From: Variovorax sp. WDL1
Lineage (GTDB): Bacteria; Pseudomonadota; Gammaproteobacteria; Burkholderiales; Burkholderiaceae_C
Length of the DNA stretch: 41,235 bases
NCBI RefSeq assembly: GCF_001541225.1
Contig: NZ_LMTS01000073.1
Location: forward strand, 68,478-109,712
Direction: 5' to 3'
Part shown: positions 9,620 through 17,235 of the stretch, piece by piece
Numbering within the stretch: the stretch's first letter is position 1
How the letters are laid out: each line of letters opens with the position of its first letter
Notes under the pieces: model-generated
Database searches by the model: none
What the model saw: the letters and a program-made list of their open reading frames with translations, nothing else
Told to the model about the DNA's origin: nothing
Made by a program: the position numbers and the translations under genes

Positions 9620-11644
9620 ATGCTCATCTATGCAGACGCGGTGCGCCATGAAGACGCTGGCGCCGTACTCGCCCGCCTGCGGCGCAGCCTGCGGGAACTC
9701 GCGCTGCTGCCGTCAGGACTTGCGCGGCACGCACGCCTCGTCGGTGCGTTGATCGAAGCCGGCGAGTTCGCACAGGGGCTGGCAGATGCACGGCACGTCA
9801 GCGCGGATGCGGCGATGTCGCTCGTGCACGCGCTGGCCGAGTGCTGCGCGCTCTCGTGGGACAGCGATTTCGAACATGACGGCTGCGTGCCGGCCGCCGC
9901 GCTTGCCGCTTGCGCGGACCGCTTGCCGCAGGAGCCGATCGAACTGAAGCGGCCCGAGGGCTATGCCTACTACGCCCTCTATCCCGAGAGCTACCTGGAT
10001 GCGGCGCGGCACCTGCACGCGCCGTCGTCGCAGGTGTTCGGCATCCGAAGCATCGGCACCAGCCTGGCAGCCATGGTCGCGGCAGGCCTCGGCACTGCAT
10101 GTCCGAGGACCTTGCGGCCGAGCGGGCATCCGTTCGCACGGCAGTTGGCATCGGACGCGAGGGCGATCGACATGCATGCGGCGGCATTCGCGGTGGTGGA
10201 CGAAGGGCCCGGGCTCTCGGGCTCTTCGATGGCGGCGGTGGGGCGATGGCTCCTCGACGCGGGCGCCGCGTCCGGGCGCCTCCATTTCTTCGTCGGTCAT
10301 GCGAACGGGCCCGGCGCGATGGCGAGCCCGGATGTGCTCGCGGTGTGGCGCCGCGCACAGGTGCATGCGGCGAGCTTCGAACATTCGATCCTGCGTTCGA
10401 AGCGATCGTCGCATCGCCTGGAGAACTGGATCGCCCCGCTGGTCGGGCCGCTGCGGGCGCCGCTGCAGGACATCTCGGGTGGACGTTGGCGCGGACTGCA
10501 GAGCCGGCCCGCCGGCGAAGCGCCGCCGGTGCATCCCGCCTGGGAGCGCCGCAAGTTCCTCGCAGAGACCGCGAACGGCCGCTGGCTGGTGAAGTTCATC
10601 GGCCTCGGCCGGGAAGGGGAACGCAAGTACCCGCGCGCGAAGGCCTTGGCCGCGGCCGGCTTCGTGAACCCGCCCGTGGGGCTGTGCCACGGCTTCATGG
10701 TCGAGCGCTGGCGTGACGACCTTCTGCCGCTGCCGGCTCGCCCGGCCGGAGAGCTGCGCTCCCGGCTGGTCGATCGCATCGGCGACTACCTGGGCTTCCG
10801 CGCGCGTTCGTTCCCGGCTGCCGAGAGCGCCGGCGCCTCTGTACGCGGTCTTTGGGAGATGGGTCGCTTCAATACGCAGGCCGCGCTGGGCGCTGAGCTT
10901 GCCGCGGCATGGGACTCGTGGGAGCCGGAACTGGAGCGCCTGTCGCGTGCGCTCTGTCGCATCGAGACCGACAACCGGCTGCATTCGTGGGAATGGCTCG
11001 CGGCGGGCACGCTCATCCTCAAGACGGACGCAGTGGACCACCATGCGGCGCATGACCTGGTGGGCTGCCAGGACCTGGCCTGGGACATCGCCGGGGCCGC
11101 GGTGGAGTTCGAGCTTTCCAGCGAGGAGGTGGCGCGGCTGGTCGCGCGCTGCGGCCGCGCGCCGGACCCGGCGCTGCTGCGCTTCAGCCGGCTGTGCTAT
11201 CTCGCCTTCGAGCTCGGCCGCTGCCATGAAGCCATGGCGGCAACCGCTGCCGCAGACCCACCGATGCAAGCCGCCGCCGCACGCTACGAGGAGGCCTTGC
11301 GCGCGGCGCTCGCCTCCACGTCGGTTGCGACGCCAGCGCGCAGGAAAATGTCCGACTCCGTCACGGCTTCTGCGCTCGCGCTGCGAAGCACGCCGGCGGA
11401 AGATGTTGCACCCATGGCTCCACCGACTTCAGGAGGTGACATGGAACAGCAGCACAAGCAAGCCCAGCAACAGCAACAGCAACAGCAGGCCGTGCCACCG
11501 CCGGACGAGAACGGTTCGTCGGTCGCCGGCGAGGAAGACCCGGGCGCCGCGGTCGAACCCGCGACGCCGCAGGCCGGCGACGAGGCACCTCCCGGCACGC
11601 CGGGAACCGGCGAAGCAATCTGCCGCCGCTGCGGTGGCAGCTGA
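9620..11644 (+). CDS. Orphan protein: phosphoribosyltransferase-like domain plus kinase-like domain, running into a poly-Gln/zinc-ribbon tail
   Basis: The frame is 674 residues. I do not recognise the whole protein. Residues ~110-240 resemble a type I phosphoribosyltransferase: a strand VFGIRSIGTSLAAMV and a PRPP-loop-like segment FAVVDEGPGLSGSSMAAVG (about 190-207). Residues ~325-560 look like a small-molecule kinase fold: an N-lobe strand with Lys (GRWLVKFIGLG) and acidic motifs LILKTDAVDHH and CQDLAWDIAGAAVEF, reminiscent of aminoglycoside-phosphotransferase folds. From about residue 575 the sequence becomes low complexity and, at residue 608, passes in frame through an ATG with a near-perfect Shine-Dalgarno sequence (11441). 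So the last 67 residues are probably a separate small protein and the upstream protein has lost, or never had, its own stop. Substrate is unknown. Confidence 0.6.
   Translation: MLIYADAVRHEDAGAVLARLRRSLRELALLPSGLARHARLVGALIEAGEFAQGLADARHVSADAAMSLVHALAECCALSWDSDFEHDGCVPAAALAACADRLPQEPIELKRPEGYAYYALYPESYLDAARHLHAPSSQVFGIRSIGTSLAAMVAAGLGTACPRTLRPSGHPFARQLASDARAIDMHAAAFAVVDEGPGLSGSSMAAVGRWLLDAGAASGRLHFFVGHANGPGAMASPDVLAVWRRAQVHAASFEHSILRSKRSSHRLENWIAPLVGPLRAPLQDISGGRWRGLQSRPAGEAPPVHPAWERRKFLAETANGRWLVKFIGLGREGERKYPRAKALAAAGFVNPPVGLCHGFMVERWRDDLLPLPARPAGELRSRLVDRIGDYLGFRARSFPAAESAGASVRGLWEMGRFNTQAALGAELAAAWDSWEPELERLSRALCRIETDNRLHSWEWLAAGTLILKTDAVDHHAAHDLVGCQDLAWDIAGAAVEFELSSEEVARLVARCGRAPDPALLRFSRLCYLAFELGRCHEAMAATAAADPPMQAAAARYEEALRAALASTSVATPARRKMSDSVTASALALRSTPAEDVAPMAPPTSGGDMEQQHKQAQQQQQQQQAVPPPDENGSSVAGEEDPGAAVEPATPQAGDEAPPGTPGTGEAICRRCGGS
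11431..11439 (+). promoter_or_regulatory. Near-perfect Shine-Dalgarno inside an open frame
   Basis: AGGAGGTGA directly precedes the in-frame ATG at 11441-11443. It is complementary to the 16S rRNA tail over nine bases, stronger than any other ribosome site in this window. It decides the start of the poly-Gln/zinc-ribbon protein even though the upstream frame is still open. Confidence 0.7.
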
Positions 11645-11719
11645 CGCGTTTCCGGCGGCGAGTCCTGCCCCGACTGCGGCGGCACCGGGCACGTGACGGT
11701 CGGCATCGGCGGCGCCTGA
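11441..11719 (+). pseudogene. Small poly-Gln / zinc-ribbon protein interrupted by TGA at 11642-11644
   Basis: From the ATG at 11441 the product begins MEQQHKQAQQQQQQQQ, followed by an acidic Pro/Gly-rich linker (GDEAPPGTPGTGEAICRRCG) and the first half of a CxxC zinc ribbon, then stops at TGA after 67 residues. The same frame continues past the TGA for 24 more codons as RVSGGESCPDCGGTGHVTVG and IGGA to a TGA at 11717-11719. That supplies the second CxxCGGTG knuckle, as in DnaJ-like ribbons. Similar small proteins ending in a double CxxCGG ribbon are, from memory, frequent in Burkholderiales and have glycine where the TGA sits; GGA to TGA needs one change. I therefore call it a broken gene, or one needing readthrough (the stop context is UGA-C). 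Function is unknown. Confidence 0.55.
11446..11490 (+). repeat. CAG/CAA glutamine-codon tract
   Basis: A run of CAG and CAA codons near the 5' end of the small zinc-ribbon gene encodes a near-continuous glutamine stretch (eight in a row, with others interspersed). The mixed CAG/CAA usage makes it less slippage-prone than a pure triplet repeat, but copy number could still vary between strains. Confidence 0.7.
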
Positions 11720-11809
11720 ACGAGGCTGCGAGGGCGGGCATGGAGCTTGCCACTTCCTCCTGGATCGGACAGTCGGCATCGTGCCGCCGCCGAAATCCGG
11801 AGGATTGGC

Positions 11810-12088
11810 ATGACGAGCGCGGACAGGAAATTGGCGCCGGTCGACCAGGGAGCGATCAACAAGGCCTTGCACGACTTCGACTACCAGGGGTGGAAGGTCA
11901 AGGTGGAGTTGGATGGCGGCAGTTCGGAGGGGATCGTCTCCGGGCATGCGGATCTCTTCGAGCAGTCGAGGTTCGTTTGCCGGGTCATGCTGTCGGCACG
12001 CCACCGTGACGGCAGCAGCGCGATGCAGGCGCTGGCCCGCAAGGCACGCGAGCTGATCGACCAGCGGCAGCTGCAGGGCAACGACTGA
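11810..12088 (+). CDS. Conserved-looking 92-residue hypothetical protein
   Basis: Reads MTSADRKLAPVDQGAINKAL and on, with a central WKVKVELDGGSSEGIVSGHADLF that predicts beta strands, then RFVCRVMLSARHRDG and a charged C-terminal helix (ALARKARELIDQRQLQ). There is no signal peptide or membrane segment, so it is cytoplasmic. I do not recognise the family. The ATG was preferred over an in-frame ATG 63 bases upstream because GGAGGA lies about 6 bases before it and the upstream residues are low quality. It sits 90 bases after the zinc-ribbon gene and 62 bases before homospermidine synthase, all on the same strand, so co-transcription is likely. Confidence 0.6.
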   Translation: MTSADRKLAPVDQGAINKALHDFDYQGWKVKVELDGGSSEGIVSGHADLFEQSRFVCRVMLSARHRDGSSAMQALARKARELIDQRQLQGND

Positions 12089-12150
12089 TCGGGCAAGGCA
12101 ACTCCGCCGGCTTTGCGTGTAAATCGTGCAGTACATCTTTCCAGCAAACG

Positions 12151-13569
12151 ATGGCCAGAAGCAATTCGAAGACACGGTTGAAGGGGCTGCTCATGATCGG
12201 CTTCGGCGCCATGGGCCAGGCAGTGCTTCCCCTGCTGATGCGGCACTTCGAGCTCGACCCGTCCGAGGTGAAGATCGTCAAGACCCGGGAGGACGAGAGC
12301 GGCGTCGCTGCCGAGTACGGCGTGGAGGTGATCGTCTCGAAGCTCGAAGAGGGCAACCATGCCGCAGTGCTCGAGCCGCTGCTGGTCGAGGGCGGCTTTC
12401 TGCTCAACCTTTCGGTCGACGTGTCGAGCCTCGCACTGATCAGGCTGTGCCGGCAACATGGCGTCCTCTACCTCGACACCTGCAACGAGCCGTGGGGCGG
12501 GCGCTATGACGACCCCTCCCTGCCGCTGTCGCGGCGCTCCAACTACAGCCTGCGAGAGGAACTGCTGGCCTACCGGCTGGACAAGCGCAACGGCCCGACG
12601 GCGGTGGTGACGCAGGGCGCCAATCCGGGCCTCGTCTCGGCGCTGGTGAAGCAGGCCCTGCTCAACATGGCGGCGGACAACCGGATGCAGCTCGACGAGG
12701 TGCCGGCGAGCTACGAGGAATGGGCGGCGCTGGCGCAGAAGCTGGAGATCAAGGTCATCCACATCGCCGAGCGCGACACGCAGACGGCGAAACAGCGCAA
12801 GCAGCGTGCCGAATTCGTCAACACCTGGTCGGTCGAGGGCTTCGTCGACGAGGGCCTGCAGCCCGCGGAGCTCGGCTGGGGCACCCACGAGCGGCACTGG
12901 CCGGCGGATGCCGAACGGCACGGCTTCGGCAGCGACGCCGCCATCTACCTTCGGCGCCCGGGCCTGGCGACCCGGGTGCGCAGCTGGACGCCGCTGGAGG
13001 GCCCCTACCACGGCTTCCTGGTGACGCATGCCGAGTCGATCTCGATCGCGGACCACCTGAGCCTGCGCAAGGACGGGGAGGTGGTCTACCGCCCCACCGT
13101 GCACTACGCCTATCACCCTTGCGACGACGCCGTGCTGTCGCTGCACGAGCTGGCCGGAAAGAACTGGCAGCAGCAGCACCGGCACCGCATCGTGCGAGAC
13201 GAGATCGTCGAAGGCATGGACGAGCTGGGCGTGCTGCTGATGGGCCACCCGCGCGGGGTGTACTGGTTCGGCTCGCGGCTCACCATCGACCAGGCGCGCG
13301 CCCTCGCTCCCTGCAACAACGCCACCACCCTGCAGGTGGTGGCGGGCATCCTGGGCGGCATGGCGTGGGCCCTGCGCTACCCGGATGCGGGCCTGGTCGA
13401 GCCCGACGATCTCGACCACCGCACGGTGCTGGAAGCGGCCCTGCCCTACCTCGGCGAGGTGGTCGGCGTCTGGGGCGACTGGACGCCGCTGAAGGACCGC
13501 AGCCCGCTCTTCGACGAAGACAAGGACCCCGGGGACCCGTGGCAGTTCCTCAATTTCCGGGTGAGCTGA
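12151..13569 (+). CDS. hss: Homospermidine synthase
   Basis: A 472-residue protein that matches bacterial homospermidine synthase along its length. The enzyme moves an aminobutyl group from one putrescine to another, or to or from spermidine, using bound NAD, giving symmetrical homospermidine. The Rossmann motif is IGFGAMGQAVLPLL (Gly17, Gly19, Gly22). Family blocks LYLDTCNEPWGGRY, VTQGANPGLVSALVKQALL, GPYHGFLVTHAESISIADHL and RPTVHYAYHPCDDAVLSLHE are present, and GVYWFGSRL lies near the C-terminus. No strong ribosome site precedes the ATG. It ends one base before the start of an FAD-dependent amine-oxidase-like gene, so the two are surely co-transcribed and probably act on the same polyamine pool. 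Confidence 0.93.
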   Translation: MARSNSKTRLKGLLMIGFGAMGQAVLPLLMRHFELDPSEVKIVKTREDESGVAAEYGVEVIVSKLEEGNHAAVLEPLLVEGGFLLNLSVDVSSLALIRLCRQHGVLYLDTCNEPWGGRYDDPSLPLSRRSNYSLREELLAYRLDKRNGPTAVVTQGANPGLVSALVKQALLNMAADNRMQLDEVPASYEEWAALAQKLEIKVIHIAERDTQTAKQRKQRAEFVNTWSVEGFVDEGLQPAELGWGTHERHWPADAERHGFGSDAAIYLRRPGLATRVRSWTPLEGPYHGFLVTHAESISIADHLSLRKDGEVVYRPTVHYAYHPCDDAVLSLHELAGKNWQQQHRHRIVRDEIVEGMDELGVLLMGHPRGVYWFGSRLTIDQARALAPCNNATTLQVVAGILGGMAWALRYPDAGLVEPDDLDHRTVLEAALPYLGEVVGVWGDWTPLKDRSPLFDEDKDPGDPWQFLNFRVS

Positions 13570-13570
13570 A

Positions 13571-14875
13571 TTGCTGTTGCGCAAGGAACTCGGCGTTGTC
13601 GAGAACTCCTACTACGAGGCGAGCGTGGAGCGCCCGCCACCCGCGCAGCCGCTGGCGCACGTCGCCTCGGCCGACGTGTGCGTGGTGGGCGGCGGCTACG
13701 CGGGCGTGTCGGCCGCGCTGGAGCTGGCCGCGCGCGGCTACGCGGTGACGCTGCTGGAAGCGCAGCGCATCGGATGGGGCGCTTCGGGCCGGAACGGCGG
13801 ACAGGTGATCGTCGGCTTCGGCTCGGACGGCGAAGCGGCCATCGAGAAGCAGTTCTCGCGCGAGGATGCACGGCGCGCGTGGGAGGTTTCGGTCGATGGC
13901 CTGCGCCTGCTGCGCGAGCGCATCGCCGGCCACGGCATCGAGTGCGACTGGCGAGACGGCTATCTCAGCCTGGCGGTCAAGCCGGCGAAGTCGCGCGCAT
14001 TGCGGGCCTGGATGGATCACGTCATGCAGGTCTACGGCTGGCCGCTGCAATGGATCGAAGGCAGCGACCTCGGTGGCTGGCTGGCCAGCGGCCGATTCGA
14101 TTCCGGTGCCTTCGATGCCGGCTCCGGCCATCTGCATCCCTTGAAGTACTGCCTGGGCCTCGCCGCCGCCGCACGTGCCGCAGGCGTGCGGTTCCACGAG
14201 AACTCGGCGGTGCAGAGGGTCGAGCGCGGCAGCCGGCCGGTGGTGCGCACCGCGCAGGGCGAGGTGCATTGCGACTTCGTGCTGCTGGCCGGCAACGTGT
14301 ACCTCGCGGAGTACGGCGACGACGTCGCGCCGGAGGTGTCGTCGCGCATCATGCCGGTGGGCACCTACATGATCGCGACGGAGCCGATGGGCCGCAGCCG
14401 CGCCGACGCGCTCATGCAGAGCCGGGCCGCCGCTTCGGACACCAACTTCGTGCTCGACTATTTCCGCCTGAGTGCCGACGACCGGCTGCTGTTCGGCTCC
14501 GGCGACAGCTACAGCGGAAAGACGCCCCGCCGCCTGATCGACAAGATGCGCGACGGCATGCTCGGCGTGTTCCCCCAGCTCGCCGACCTGCGGATCGAGC
14601 ATGCTTGGGGCGGCTTCGTCGACATCACGATGAACAAGGCGCCCGACTTCGGCCGGCTGCACTCCAACATCTACTACCTGCAGGGCTTCTCGGGGCATGG
14701 CGTCGCGATGGCAGGCATGGCGGGCAAGCTGGCCGCCGAGGCGATTGCGGGACAGGTGGAACGCTTCGACCTGTTCGCGCGGCTGCGGCATCGCGCATTC
14801 CCTGGAGGAGCCCTGCTGCGAACGCCGGCGCTGGTGCTGGGGATGCTGTATTACCGGCTGCGCGACGCGATGTAG
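13571..14875 (+). CDS. FAD-dependent amine oxidoreductase (PuuB / gamma-glutamylputrescine oxidase-like)
   Basis: A 434-residue DAO-family flavoprotein starting at TTG, one base after the hss stop. The dinucleotide-binding motif is DVCVVGGGYAGVSAALELA (Gly40, Gly42, Gly45) with the ribose-binding Glu63, followed by the subgroup signature GWGASGRNGGQ (68-78) shared by PuuB-type oxidases. The C-terminal FAD-closing motif is LQGFSGHGVAMAGMAGKL. It most likely oxidises a secondary or primary amine. PuuB acts on gamma-glutamylputrescine, but no gamma-glutamyl ligase gene is adjacent here, so a free polyamine or homospermidine-derived substrate is at least as likely. No signal peptide is seen; cytoplasmic. 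Confidence 0.87.
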   Translation: MLLRKELGVVENSYYEASVERPPPAQPLAHVASADVCVVGGGYAGVSAALELAARGYAVTLLEAQRIGWGASGRNGGQVIVGFGSDGEAAIEKQFSREDARRAWEVSVDGLRLLRERIAGHGIECDWRDGYLSLAVKPAKSRALRAWMDHVMQVYGWPLQWIEGSDLGGWLASGRFDSGAFDAGSGHLHPLKYCLGLAAAARAAGVRFHENSAVQRVERGSRPVVRTAQGEVHCDFVLLAGNVYLAEYGDDVAPEVSSRIMPVGTYMIATEPMGRSRADALMQSRAAASDTNFVLDYFRLSADDRLLFGSGDSYSGKTPRRLIDKMRDGMLGVFPQLADLRIEHAWGGFVDITMNKAPDFGRLHSNIYYLQGFSGHGVAMAGMAGKLAAEAIAGQVERFDLFARLRHRAFPGGALLRTPALVLGMLYYRLRDAM

Positions 14876-14984
14876 CGTTGGACTACAAGCAGAAAGGACC
14901 GATGCCGGGTCCCGGGGACGGGCGGATATCGAACATGGAAGGCAATGAACCCAGGGTGTCTGGGTCGCACCATCGGGAGTCGCC

Positions 14985-15347
14985 ATGAACAAGTCCTTGA
15001 GTTCCTGCTTTCGCCGAAACGCCAATCTGCACTGGGGCCTTTGGGCCCTGGCGGCAGCGGTCGGCCCGGCCATGGCCCAGCCGACCGGCAACCCGAAGGG
15101 GACCGCGCCCCTGAGCGCGGAAGGCAACAGCGCGAAGCCGCCCGCCACGCGCAAGCGCGATGCGGGCCGGCCGGAAGAGCGGCGCGTGGAAGGCGCGGAG
15201 AGTTCCACTCCCAAGGCCGTCCGGGAAGGTCACCTGCGCACGCCCGGCGTCGGGACTGCCGGCGGGCTCACGGGTCGGCATCCGGGCGACGGCTCGACCA
15301 ACCGCACCACGCAGACCGATCAGGCGCCGCCTGTGAAGAAGCCCTGA
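14985..15347 (+). CDS. Small secreted or periplasmic hypothetical protein
   Basis: A 120-residue protein with an N-terminal signal peptide (MNKSLSSCFRRNANLHWGLW, then a hydrophobic ALAAAVGPAMAQ with an AxA-type cleavage site near residue 31). The mature ~89 residues are polar, Pro/Gly/Thr-rich and probably disordered. I do not recognise the family. It is on the same strand as the polyamine genes but 109 bases downstream, and is convergent with the small membrane protein gene. The GGGAG about 6 bases before the ATG supports the start. Confidence 0.6.
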   Translation: MNKSLSSCFRRNANLHWGLWALAAAVGPAMAQPTGNPKGTAPLSAEGNSAKPPATRKRDAGRPEERRVEGAESSTPKAVREGHLRTPGVGTAGGLTGRHPGDGSTNRTTQTDQAPPVKKP

Positions 15348-15381
15348 GGGGTATGCAGGGCCCTGCGCGGCGGCCTGCTGC

Positions 15382-15609
15382 TCACGGCTCGGTCTTGCGC
15401 AACCCTCGGATGTTGAGCACCGCGAGACAGACCTGAAGCGCGATCAATGCCCATGCGCGACTGGGGATTCCCCACGCGATCCAGAGGACGTTGCTGACCA
15501 GGAAGATCCAGAAGCCGGCGTTGCGTCGTGTGCGGGTGTTGGACGCCACCAGGTAGGCGGCCGCCACGGACGCGGCGAATGCAGGCCATTGGATCCAGTC
15601 GAGTTGCAT
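15382..15609 (-). CDS. Small membrane protein, 75 residues
   Basis: The protein has three predicted hydrophobic segments: WPAFAASVAAAYLVAS, GFWIFLVSNVLWIAWG and WALIALQVCLAVLNIRG, separated by basic loops (NTRTRRN; LRKTEP at the C-terminus). It looks like a compact integral membrane protein such as a single-unit transporter half or an accessory subunit; I cannot name it. It follows the ZIP transporter gene by 16 bases on the same strand, so it is probably co-transcribed and could assist or respond to metal transport. Confidence 0.65.
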   Translation of the reverse strand: MQLDWIQWPAFAASVAAAYLVASNTRTRRNAGFWIFLVSNVLWIAWGIPSRAWALIALQVCLAVLNIRGLRKTEP

Positions 15610-15625
15610 CCGATCGGAGCGCTGA

Positions 15626-16546
15626 TCAGCCCAGCGCGGTGTCCAGCACCATCATGACGACGAAGCCCAGGACGAGCCCGCCGGTGGCGGAGGCCTCGTG
15701 CCCCTGCCGGTGCGATTCGGGAATGACCTCGTGGCTGATCACGTACAGCATCGCGCCTGCCGCCATCGCCAATCCCCAGGGGAGCATGCCGGCGGAGACG
15801 CTGATGAGCACCGCCCCGAACACTGCCGCCACCGGCTCCACCAGGCCGGATACGATGCCCAGCCCCACCGAGGCGAGCCGCCCGTAGCCAACGCCGCGCA
15901 GCGCCAGCGCCACGACCATGCCTTCCGGCACGTCCTGGATGGAGATGCCGGTAGCAAGGGCGGCAGCGCCGACCGGATCGGTGCCGGCAAAGGCGACGCC
16001 GATGGCGAGGCCTTCGGGCAGGTTGTGCAGCACGATCGCCAGGACGAACAGCCAGACGCGCCGCAGGGTGCGCGCCTGCGGGCCTTCGAGCCCCTTCACG
16101 AAATGCTCGTGCGGCACGGCCCGGTCGATGGCCAGCAGCAGCAGTGCACCCAGCACGATGCCGCCGCCGACGATGCCTCCCGCGCCCCACGCACTGGCCC
16201 CCTGCGCCTTGGCCGCTGCCAGGCCCGGGATCACCAGGGAGAAGGAACTCGCCGCCAGCATCACGCCGGCGCCGAAACCGAGCATGGTGTCGTAGCTGCG
16301 CTGCGAGAACTTCTGCGACAGCAGCACCGGCAAAGTGCCGAGGGCCGTCGCCAGCGCGGCAATGGATCCGCCGAGCAGCGCCCCCTGGATGCGCGCGTCT
16401 CCGCGTGCCAATGCGTCGAACGCCTCGTGGGCGAGGATGACGAGGCCCGCCAGGACGATGGCCATGCCCAGCCAACGCCGCAGGGGCAGCCGGCCGCGCG
16501 GGCGCAGATGCAGCGATGCGCCGCCCGATGGCCACCACGGTTCCAC
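15626..16546 (-). CDS. ZIP-family divalent metal transporter
   Basis: A 306-residue membrane protein of the ZIP family, which imports zinc, iron or manganese. The metal-site motifs are clear: VLHNLPEGLAIG (His174, Asn175, Glu178), ISIQDVPEGM (204-210) and the later SHEVIPESH (272-279). About eight hydrophobic segments are visible. The likely initiation codon is GTG at 16546, 7 bases after the hemerythrin stop; an ATG at residue 28 (16465), immediately before the first membrane helix, is an alternative because the first 27 residues are Pro/Arg-rich and unlike the family. It is third in a set of hemerythrin, hemerythrin, ZIP and small membrane protein genes, which suggests iron or zinc handling linked to stress. 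Confidence 0.88.
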   Translation of the reverse strand: MEPWWPSGGASLHLRPRGRLPLRRWLGMAIVLAGLVILAHEAFDALARGDARIQGALLGGSIAALATALGTLPVLLSQKFSQRSYDTMLGFGAGVMLAASSFSLVIPGLAAAKAQGASAWGAGGIVGGGIVLGALLLLAIDRAVPHEHFVKGLEGPQARTLRRVWLFVLAIVLHNLPEGLAIGVAFAGTDPVGAAALATGISIQDVPEGMVVALALRGVGYGRLASVGLGIVSGLVEPVAAVFGAVLISVSAGMLPWGLAMAAGAMLYVISHEVIPESHRQGHEASATGGLVLGFVVMMVLDTALG

Positions 16547-16553
16547 GGTCAGG

Positions 16554-17165
16554 TCACCGATGGAGGGTCTTCATGCGCGGCAGGTGGCGCCGCACGCGCC
16601 CGGACCGGCTGGCCCACAACAGGCCGAGCGCCGCGAGCCCGGCGATCGACAGCGCCGCCGTGTTGCCCGAGACCGCGCGGCCCATGTCGAGCGCGATCTC
16701 GCCGCTTCGTGGCGCGACGAGCTGCACGCGGCGCTTGGTCATGCGTGCGCCCAGTTCGCCGAGGCGGTCGCCCAGCAGGCGCTCGGCCGCGGGCAGCACG
16801 ATCGTCTCCTCGTCGGCCACGTGATGCAGCACCTCGCGCATCAGCGCCATCACGGTCTCGTCGTAATCGACGGCCTCCGGCTCCATCCGGCGCAGCATCC
16901 CGATGAGCCGCTTCATCTCCTGGTGCTCGGCCATGCTCTCGCGGATGAGCTCATCCTCCGCGACCTCGCGCACCGCCGGGTAGAAGATCTCTTCCTCGAG
17001 GCTGGCATGGACTTCCAGCGCGGTGCAGATGGTGGAGGCGAGGCCCTTCTTCACGCGGGGCGGCGCACTGGCCTTGTATTGGTGGAACGTGGACATCACG
17101 TGCGTGTGGTCCAGGCGAATCATGTTCGTCGCGGTGGGCAACAAACGGGAAACCAGGTTGTTCAT
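16554..17165 (-). CDS. Hemerythrin HHE-domain protein with C-terminal membrane anchor
   Basis: A 203-residue four-helix HHE protein. The di-iron ligand pattern is visible: an early His pair (RLDHTHVMSTFHQYK), HASLEEEIFYP (His and Glu), EHQEMKRL and HHVADEETIVLP. After the domain, residues ~140-165 are basic, then a hydrophobic segment (NTAALSIAGLAALGLLWAS) and a basic tail (RSGRVRRHLPRMKTLHR) suggest anchoring to the inner membrane with the tail inside. The ATG has GGAG 8 bases upstream. Members bind O2, NO or iron, or handle redox stress. It is 70 bases after the other hemerythrin gene and 7 bases before the ZIP gene. Confidence 0.87.
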   Translation of the reverse strand: MNNLVSRLLPTATNMIRLDHTHVMSTFHQYKASAPPRVKKGLASTICTALEVHASLEEEIFYPAVREVAEDELIRESMAEHQEMKRLIGMLRRMEPEAVDYDETVMALMREVLHHVADEETIVLPAAERLLGDRLGELGARMTKRRVQLVAPRSGEIALDMGRAVSGNTAALSIAGLAALGLLWASRSGRVRRHLPRMKTLHR

Positions 17166-17235
17166 GGCGTGCTCCGTTGCTTGCGCAAAAAAGGCGGTGG
17201 CCAGGCCACCGCCAACCACGTCGGGAAAAAATGGG

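Noticed and set aside
11642..11644. TGA as a selenocysteine codon
   Set aside because: The position corresponds to a glycine between zinc knuckles in similar proteins, not a Cys. I see no SECIS-like hairpin directly after it and no selenocysteine genes in the window.
11284..11862. Minus-strand open frame with a run of eleven cysteines
   Set aside because: The cysteines are the reverse complement of CAG/CAA glutamine codons, so this is a shadow of the poly-Gln tract.
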